Assembly (NCBI RefSeq): GCF_014699005.1
Contig: NZ_JACWZY010000020.1
Location: forward strand, 97,590 to 161,589
DNA length: 64,000 nucleotides
Direction of reading: 5' to 3'
DNA from: Spirosoma profusum
GTDB lineage: Bacteria > Bacteroidota > Bacteroidia > Cytophagales > Spirosomataceae
Within the stretch, counting starts at the first letter, position 1, and every line of letters starts with the position of its first letter. This document shows positions 59,296 through 64,000 of the stretch, piece by piece. The position numbers and the translations under genes were made by a program. The notes under the pieces are model-generated. The model ran no database searches. It was not told where the DNA came from and saw only the letters and a list, made by a program, of their open reading frames with translations.

Positions 59296-59919
59296 ATGCA
59301 AACCACCAGAACCACGCCCAGCCGTCTGGCCAAACGTGCCAGTTATGACGCAGCCACCATTCATCCCATTCTGGACGACGCCCTATTCTGTACAGTCAGT
59401 TACTGCCTGAACGGACAGCCGATGGCGATTCCAACGGCTTTCGCCCGAAAAGGTGATATTCTTTATATCCATGGGTCAGTAGGGAGCCATTTTATCCGTA
59501 GCATCGAAAACGGCGAGCCTGTGTGTATTTCGGTGATGCTGGCCGATGGCTTGGTACTGGCTAAATCAGCTTTTCATCACTCGGTCAATTACCGCTCGGT
59601 TGTCATTTTTGCCAACGCCGAAAAAGTAACCGACGAAAATGAGTGCATGGAAGCTCTCGCCCTGATTACCGATCACCTGATTCCAGGTCGCTGGGATGAC
59701 CTCCGCCCAACGACTGCCAGCGAAATGCGAAAAACAACGGTGCTGGCGTTCTCACTGGCTGAAGCATCGGCCAAATTACGTACCGGTGGCCCAAATGATG
59801 ATCCTGAAGATGAGGACTTACCAACCTGGGCGGGCGTTGTTCCTTTACAAACGGTACGTCAAACGCCTATTCCCAAAGTGGGCGACAAGGATATTACGTT
59901 GCCAGACTATTTACAATGA
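59296..59919 (+). CDS. Pyridoxamine 5'-phosphate oxidase-family flavin protein
   Basis: 207 residues from ATG 59296. Split-barrel FMN fold: TIHPILDDALFCTVSYCLNGQPMAIPTAFARKGDILYIHGSVGSHF, HHSVNYRSVVIFANAEKVTD, and a C-terminal TWAGVVPLQTVRQTPIPK. This subgroup (flavin-nucleotide-binding protein, COG3467) is distinct from PdxH; the substrate is not known. Its location opposite MocR suggests B6-linked chemistry. Stop overlaps the next GNAT gene. Confidence 0.88.
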   Translation: MQTTRTTPSRLAKRASYDAATIHPILDDALFCTVSYCLNGQPMAIPTAFARKGDILYIHGSVGSHFIRSIENGEPVCISVMLADGLVLAKSAFHHSVNYRSVVIFANAEKVTDENECMEALALITDHLIPGRWDDLRPTTASEMRKTTVLAFSLAEASAKLRTGGPNDDPEDEDLPTWAGVVPLQTVRQTPIPKVGDKDITLPDYLQ

Positions 59920-60425
59920 AACTTATTGAACTGACCGCCACCAATAATTTCGGCTATGCATCATTCATGCAAACCGGTTTTGCAGCTCATCAGGATTGCT
60001 TCCGCATCAGTCCATCCGACGCATTTGGCGAACCTTTTCCAACTACTGGTCAACCAGATAGTTTTACCCTTGGTGTTCTCTCTGATACCAACGAGTTGGC
60101 AGGTTCGGTAAGTTTTAAGCGCGAAGGCGATACACGTAAAAAGCTCCGTCACAAGGGTTTACTGTTTGCCCTGTACGTAGCCGCCGAGTACAGCGGTCAG
60201 GGTATTGGACGAATGTTACTGGAAGAAACCATTCGTCGGGCGCGGCAATTGCCCAATATGGAACAGATCAATCTGACCGTCCTTGCAGCGAATGAACGGG
60301 CTAAACGGCAGTACCAAAAATTGGGATTTCGCTCGTTTTCGTTTGAAAAAAACGCCATTAAAGACGGTGATCGTTATTATGATGAAGAGTTGATGGCACT
60401 TTTTTTAAACGATTCTGTCAAGTAA
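59916..60425 (+). CDS. GNAT-family N-acetyltransferase
   Basis: 169 residues. Motif A is LFALYVAAEYSGQGIGRMLLEE, followed by INLTVLAANERAKRQYQKLGFRSF, the full GNAT end. Overlaps the PNPOx gene by ATGA and is followed by the LysE exporter, so acylation of an exported amine is imaginable, but unproven. Confidence 0.88.
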   Translation: MKLIELTATNNFGYASFMQTGFAAHQDCFRISPSDAFGEPFPTTGQPDSFTLGVLSDTNELAGSVSFKREGDTRKKLRHKGLLFALYVAAEYSGQGIGRMLLEETIRRARQLPNMEQINLTVLAANERAKRQYQKLGFRSFSFEKNAIKDGDRYYDEELMALFLNDSVK

Positions 60426-60460
60426 TCTAAATCCATATTACCCAAATTCAGGATCATACC

Positions 60461-61093
60461 ATGTTATCTATCAATGACGTAGTGTTTTTTGCTCTGGCTG
60501 CACTGGGACTCGTTCTGACGCCCGGTCCGAATATGATTTATCTGATTTCCCGATCCATAACACAGGGAAAACGGGCCGGTCTTGTGTCGCTGGTGGGCGT
60601 AATTGTCGGTTTTCTGGGGCATATATTTCTCGTATCGGCGGGGTTAACGGCTGTGTTTCTGGCGATACCAATGGCTTATGAAATTCTGCGCTGGCTGGGA
60701 GTCGGTTACCTGCTTTATCTGGCTTGGGAATCCGTAAAACCCGGTAGTATTTCGCCCTTTCAAACGCGCGATCTTCCGCATGATTCCGACGGAAAATTGT
60801 TTCGAATGGGTTTTCTAACGAATGCGCTCAACCCTAAAGTAGCCGTATTTTATCTGTCGTTTTTTCCACAATTTACGCATCCGGAGTACGGGTCATTATG
60901 GTTACAGAACATACAGTTAGGGTTTATTCAACTCACCATTAGTGGAACAGTGAATACACTAATTATTCTGTCGGCCACCCAACTGGCACGCTGGTTCCAG
61001 ACCCGACCAACCTATATTCGAGTGCAGAAATGGATGATGGCTAGCATTTTGACAGGTTTAGCGGTACGTATGGCGGTTGATAAAGGGAAGTAG
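60461..61093 (+). CDS. LysE/RhtB-family amino-acid exporter
   Basis: 210 residues, six membrane helices. LGLVLTPGPNMIYLISRSITQGKRAGL is the LysE signature start; EILRWLGVGYLLYLAWESV, FLTNALNPKVAVFYLSFFPQF and the C-terminal helices complete it. Exports amino acids or derivatives. Part of the plus-strand run PNPOx-GNAT-LysE-cupin-OsmC. Confidence 0.9.
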   Translation: MLSINDVVFFALAALGLVLTPGPNMIYLISRSITQGKRAGLVSLVGVIVGFLGHIFLVSAGLTAVFLAIPMAYEILRWLGVGYLLYLAWESVKPGSISPFQTRDLPHDSDGKLFRMGFLTNALNPKVAVFYLSFFPQFTHPEYGSLWLQNIQLGFIQLTISGTVNTLIILSATQLARWFQTRPTYIRVQKWMMASILTGLAVRMAVDKGK

Positions 61094-61106
61094 ATCACAT
61101 ATTTCT

Positions 61107-61448
61107 ATGAAAATTCAGTTCTCGCCGGAAGAAGGTATCAAACAACTACAAGTTAGCCCACACGAATTTGTTGAGCTGTTTGCGCATGGAAGCCTTGTCG
61201 TGGAGTATTACAAACCCGATCAGGTTGATAAACAACAACCACACCGACGCGACGAAGTGTATGTCATTACGTCGGGTAGTGCTACGTTCGATTATGCGGG
61301 CGAGAAAATGGCTGTTAAACCGAGCGATTTATTGTTTGTGCCAGCAGGAACTAAACATCGATTTGAGAACTTTACCGATGATTTTGCTACGTGGGTACTC
61401 TTCTACGGTCCCGACGGTGGCGAACAATCCGCAACCATGAATTCATAA
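61107..61448 (+). CDS. Cupin-domain protein
   Basis: 113 residues from ATG 61107 (the longer frame overlaps lysE). Cupin motifs: HRRDEVYVITSGSATFDYAGE and LLFVPAGTKHRFENF, with metal-binding His/Glu/His. Small single-domain, cytoplasmic. Follows the LysE gene by 13 bp. Function unknown. Confidence 0.87.
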   Translation: MKIQFSPEEGIKQLQVSPHEFVELFAHGSLVVEYYKPDQVDKQQPHRRDEVYVITSGSATFDYAGEKMAVKPSDLLFVPAGTKHRFENFTDDFATWVLFYGPDGGEQSATMNS

Positions 61449-61462
61449 AGACGATACGTAGC

Positions 61463-61933
61463 ATGGCCAAACAGCATTATTATAATCTTACCATTACCTG
61501 GACTGGAAACACAGGAGAAGGCACCAGCGGCTATCGCTCCTACGAACGAACCCATATCATATCGTCAGAAAACAAGCCTGATATTCCGGGCTCATCAGAC
61601 CCATCGTTTCGCGGAGATAAAACACGATACAATCCCGAAGAAATGCTGGTAGCTTCGATCTCGACCTGCCATATGCTGTGGTTTCTGCATTTATGCGCCG
61701 AAGCTGGCGTAGTGGTGATTTCCTATACCGATTCACCAAAAGGAACGATGGTTGAAACGGCTGACGGTGGCGGTCATTTTGACAACGTAACGCTTTATCC
61801 CAACGTAGTGGTTGCTGACGTAACGATGATCGACAAAGCCAATGAACTACATCATCGGGCGAATAAACTGTGTTTCATTGCGAATTCGTGCAATTTCCCG
61901 ATTCACCATCAGCCTACGTGCGCTGCGTCTTAG
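61463..61933 (+). CDS. OsmC/Ohr-family protein
   Basis: 156 residues from ATG 61463; the longer frame enters the cupin gene. YNLTITWTGNTGEGT start, PEEMLVASISTCHMLWFLHLCAEAGV with the first redox Cys, and KLCFIANSCNFPI with the second. OsmC members reduce organic hydroperoxides. It ends the plus-strand run at 61.9 kb. Confidence 0.9.
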   Translation: MAKQHYYNLTITWTGNTGEGTSGYRSYERTHIISSENKPDIPGSSDPSFRGDKTRYNPEEMLVASISTCHMLWFLHLCAEAGVVVISYTDSPKGTMVETADGGGHFDNVTLYPNVVVADVTMIDKANELHHRANKLCFIANSCNFPIHHQPTCAAS

Positions 61934-61951
61934 AAGGCGTTAGCGATTAAT

Positions 61952-62004
61952 GAAATACGTAGCAGACGCCATCATCTGAAACAATGGCATCCGCTACGTA
62001 TTTC
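61952..62004. terminator. Bidirectional hairpin between osmC and usp
   Basis: 21-bp arms GAAATACGTAGCAGACGCCA.. (61952-61972) and 61984-62004, two mismatches that become G-U pairs. Contains ACGTAGC on the left and GCTACGT on the right, so the iterated motif forms part of the stem. Confidence 0.75.
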
Positions 62005-62023
62005 GCTATTTCTGGTTAGTCAC

Positions 62024-62752
62024 TTATTTCTTTTCGTGATAAACCAGCACCGGTACGTCAGATTTCTCAATTAGTTTAGATACGTGGTTCGGGTGCAGCC
62101 ATTCGTCCAGAAATCCTGACTTAGGGTACAATTGCATCACAATCAGATCAGTATGAACCGTTTCAAGCTTGTCTTCAGTAAGCACAGTTAGCTCGGCATC
62201 AAATGCTTCCAACAGCGATGCTGTCTGAGTCGATACCAGGTCTTGAGTGGTTTGCGACTGCATGGCATAAGCAATGGTCCTAACCTGCGCCGGTCGAATT
62301 GCTTTATCTTCTTCGGTAATCGGTACAATTAACACCGGGCAACGGGCCTCGTCTGCTACGTCGGTAACGGCACTACCCGACAAACGTGCGAAGAATGTAC
62401 TCAGGTCACTACGTCCCATTACGATCAGGTCGGCCGAGTGCGCCTGTGCAGCATCCAAAATCTCATCCTCCACCGACCCCAAACGCCATTCTGTCGTAAC
62501 CGAAAGCCCCTCCGCCTGTAACGTAGTCGCCAGGTTTTCAAGACGTTGCCGGCTAATATCTTCGACTTCCTGCGCCATAATAACACCCAGACCAGGATCG
62601 GCAATGGTTGGCAAGGTTGTATCAGGAATAATGGGTTGTTGAACGTGCAGCAACGTGATAGTCGCGCCGGTTTTATGCGCAAACAGACGCGCCCAATCTA
62701 GTGTAGCCTCGGTACTGTTCGAAAAATCGGTAGGGAAAAGCAGGTTTGTCAT
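62024..62752 (-). CDS. Universal stress protein
   Basis: 242 residues, two-domain type. First UspA domain: NLLFPTDFSNSTEATLDWARLFAHKTG, LIVMGRSDLSTFFARLSGSAVTDV with the Gly-2x-Gly-9x ATP-site ending, and RCPVLIVP. The second half is degenerate (IRPAQVRTIAYAMQSQTTQDL, DVPVLVYHE). Cytoplasmic. Confidence 0.9.
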   Translation of the reverse strand: MTNLLFPTDFSNSTEATLDWARLFAHKTGATITLLHVQQPIIPDTTLPTIADPGLGVIMAQEVEDISRQRLENLATTLQAEGLSVTTEWRLGSVEDEILDAAQAHSADLIVMGRSDLSTFFARLSGSAVTDVADEARCPVLIVPITEEDKAIRPAQVRTIAYAMQSQTTQDLVSTQTASLLEAFDAELTVLTEDKLETVHTDLIVMQLYPKSGFLDEWLHPNHVSKLIEKSDVPVLVYHEKK

Positions 62753-62764
62753 AAATAAGATTAC

Positions 62765-62811
62765 GGTTTACGCAGGCCCTTAAAAACTCAGACCCGTGTA
62801 AAGCGTAAACC
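62765..62811. repeat. Small inverted repeat in the usp leader
   Basis: GGTTTACGC (62765-62773) and GCGTAAACC (62803-62811), 29 bp apart, between SPFH and usp (both minus strand). Confidence 0.4.
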
Positions 62812-62829
62812 ATAAATGTTGCACTATGT

Positions 62830-63774
62830 TCAGCGTTTGGCCGGGGGCGGTGTATCTCCGTTGTTATTAAGTTTCTGGATGGCCATTAGTTGCTGCATGG
62901 TTTTCTCCATTCCATCGGTTGAGCCGTCCAGGAAAAGGACGTTACCTTTCCCGTTCTCCGCAAAATGCTTGATGGCTTCCGTCCAGATGGAGAACAAAAT
63001 GAGCGACGCATCGAGTTTAGCTTCGTTCATAACCCGGGCCGACTCGGCCATCCCTTTTGCCACTTCTTCACGGAACAAGGCCACACCCTGACCCCGCAAT
63101 TGCGAAGCGGTTTTCTCGGCTTCGGCCGAAATCTGGATGGCATTCCCTTCGGCTTGGGCAGCTTTCGTTTTGGTGATAAGTAACGCCTGTCCTTCGTTTT
63201 CGGCAGCGGCTTTCAGGTTTGACGAAGCTACTACCTGCGCCATCGACCGCATGATAACTTCGTCAAAAGCAATGTCATTTAATTGTAAATCAATTAGATG
63301 ATAACCCCAGGTTTCGAGTAACACATCGATTTGCGACTTTACGTGTTCAATAATTTCAGTACGTAACGACAATATTTCCGACTGTCTCTTGGTCGCTACG
63401 AAACTACGTATCGAACCTTCGATGGTACGTATCAGAGCCTGCATAAACGACGCTTCGTCGATAAACTTGAACGCTACGTTCTTAATGACTTCTTCTTCCT
63501 GGCTGAGCACGGAATACACCAGCATGGCCTTGAAATTAACATTGGCCTGGTCGGCGGTGATGGCCTGAAACGCCAGTTCGACAGAGCGGTTCTGGATCGA
63601 AATTCGTCGGTAAATGAACTCGATAAACGGAATTTTAAAATTCAAACCCGGCGTCATGACGCGGGTATACTTACCAAAAACAGTAACAACCGCCACGGTC
63701 CCCTGCCGAACAATGACAACACAGAGATACAACACGATTACACCCAGAATAACAAATACCAAAAATAAGTCCAT
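62830..63774 (-). CDS. SPFH/Band 7-domain membrane protein
   Basis: 314 residues. N-terminal membrane anchor (FLVFVILGVIVLYLCVVIV) and a Band 7 domain: GTVAVVTVFGKYTRVMTPGLNFKIPFIEFIYRR and VNFKAMLVYSV, EILSLRTEIIEHVKSQIDVLLETWGYHLIDLQLNDIAF. The Ala/Glu-rich coiled coil (KAAAENEGQALLITKTKAAQAEGNA) follows. Stomatin/HflC-like scaffold organising membrane microdomains or proteases. No nfeD or FtsH gene adjoins. Confidence 0.9.
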   Translation of the reverse strand: MDLFLVFVILGVIVLYLCVVIVRQGTVAVVTVFGKYTRVMTPGLNFKIPFIEFIYRRISIQNRSVELAFQAITADQANVNFKAMLVYSVLSQEEEVIKNVAFKFIDEASFMQALIRTIEGSIRSFVATKRQSEILSLRTEIIEHVKSQIDVLLETWGYHLIDLQLNDIAFDEVIMRSMAQVVASSNLKAAAENEGQALLITKTKAAQAEGNAIQISAEAEKTASQLRGQGVALFREEVAKGMAESARVMNEAKLDASLILFSIWTEAIKHFAENGKGNVLFLDGSTDGMEKTMQQLMAIQKLNNNGDTPPPAKR

Positions 63775-63794
63775 ATAATGAAGAGGTTAAGAAA

Positions 63795-63826
63795 AACGGA
63801 TTCTGTGCCAATGTACAGAATCCGTT
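63795..63826 (-). terminator. Terminator-like hairpin upstream of the SPFH gene
   Basis: AACGGATTCTGT (63795-63806) and ACAGAATCCGTT (63815-63826) pair perfectly; read on the minus strand it is followed by TTTTTC. It lies about 20 bp before the SPFH start, so it is either an attenuator or the end of an upstream minus-strand transcript. Confidence 0.6.
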
Positions 63827-63894
63827 GAAATACTGAGGAAAATATTGTTTGATCGGCGTTTCAATTCCAATAAACCTGTATGAACTCGAGATCG

Positions 63895-63930
63895 TTTTTT
63901 GTCATGCTGAAGAATGAAGCATCTTAAGGG
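63895..63930. repeat. REP-like element, single arm (copy 4)
   Basis: TTTTTTGTCATGCTGAAGAA... matches the left arm of copy 1 with a few changes, but no complementary arm follows within the window. Confidence 0.65.
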
Positions 63931-63980
63931 GTTAAGCAAATATTTTAGTGTATTTTAGAGGACCTTTCATCTCCTCTGCC

Positions 63981-64000
63981 ATGCTCAAAATTACACTCAC
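63981..64000 (+). other. Possible gene start at the right edge
   Basis: An ATG at 63981 (MLKITL...) opens a frame that continues past the edge. Only six codons are visible, so no identification is possible. Confidence 0.2.

Noticed and set aside
1..64000. CRISPR array, rRNA, tRNA, prophage or integrative element
   Set aside because: No regularly spaced repeats, no conserved rRNA text, no tRNA cloverleaf noticed, no integrase, transposase or phage structural gene.

Overview
The window looks like a stretch of Bacteroidota chromosome, most likely Cytophagales close to Spirosoma (the genus is an inference). The supporting signs are a C-terminal type IX secretion sorting domain, a PorE-like OmpA protein, DUF4835, an omega subunit in the bamD-rpoZ-coaBC order, a Rho factor with a very large disordered insert, several promoters of the Bacteroidota TTG-N19-21-TAnnTTTG form, and intergenic inverted repeats that begin TGTCATSCTGACGAAGGA. 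I see no rRNA, tRNA, CRISPR array, transposase or phage gene. One partial gene (mtgA) runs off the left edge, and a new reading frame may start at the right edge.

Layout. 1-6.9 kb: peptidoglycan glycosyltransferase (partial), hemW, small acetyltransferase and DinB-like genes, and a PorE-like OmpA protein. 6.9-10.2 kb: tilS diverging from an OstA/LptA-like protein. 10.2-16.4 kb: a type IX cargo gene, then the core cluster bamD, rpoZ, coaBC, DUF4835, recN. 16.4-18.0 kb: lipoprotein, SCO protein, cytochrome c. 18.0-20.7 kb: lptC-like, outer-membrane porin and coaX on the minus strand. 21.3-23.6 kb: rho. 23.8-27.0 kb: OmpA protein, a sterol-desaturase-like hydroxylase and small genes. 27.2-33.3 kb: a complete RND tripartite efflux operon. 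33.6-36.8 kb: NADAR protein plus a Nudix-type regulator diverging from a carboxylesterase. 37.5-45.3 kb: peptidases, an AraC regulator and small membrane proteins, esterase. 45.3-49.5 kb: BlaR1/BlaI diverging from a serine hydrolase, with three BlaI-type operators between them. 50.1-57.7 kb: stress and DNA-damage genes (katG, a standalone ComEC-like metallo-hydrolase, a split Ada operon, an Uma2-like nuclease). 57.7-63.8 kb: a MocR regulator diverging from a PNPOx-family gene, then GNAT, LysE, cupin, OsmC, universal stress protein and an SPFH protein.

The genes fall into a few working themes: envelope building (mtgA, ostA-like, lptC, bamD, PorE-like, porin), coenzyme A synthesis split over two sites (coaBC and coaX), drug export, and sensing or repair of chemical damage. 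The strongest unexplained signal is genome-scale. The 7-mer GCTACGT or its complement ACGTAGC, the two overlapping ends of the palindrome GCTACGTAGC, occurs about 95 times by hand count, where about 8 are expected. It occurs on both strands, in genes and between genes. The second is an Ada methyl-damage response split into separate genes, with an Ada zinc-domain protein that has lost the methyl-acceptor cysteine.
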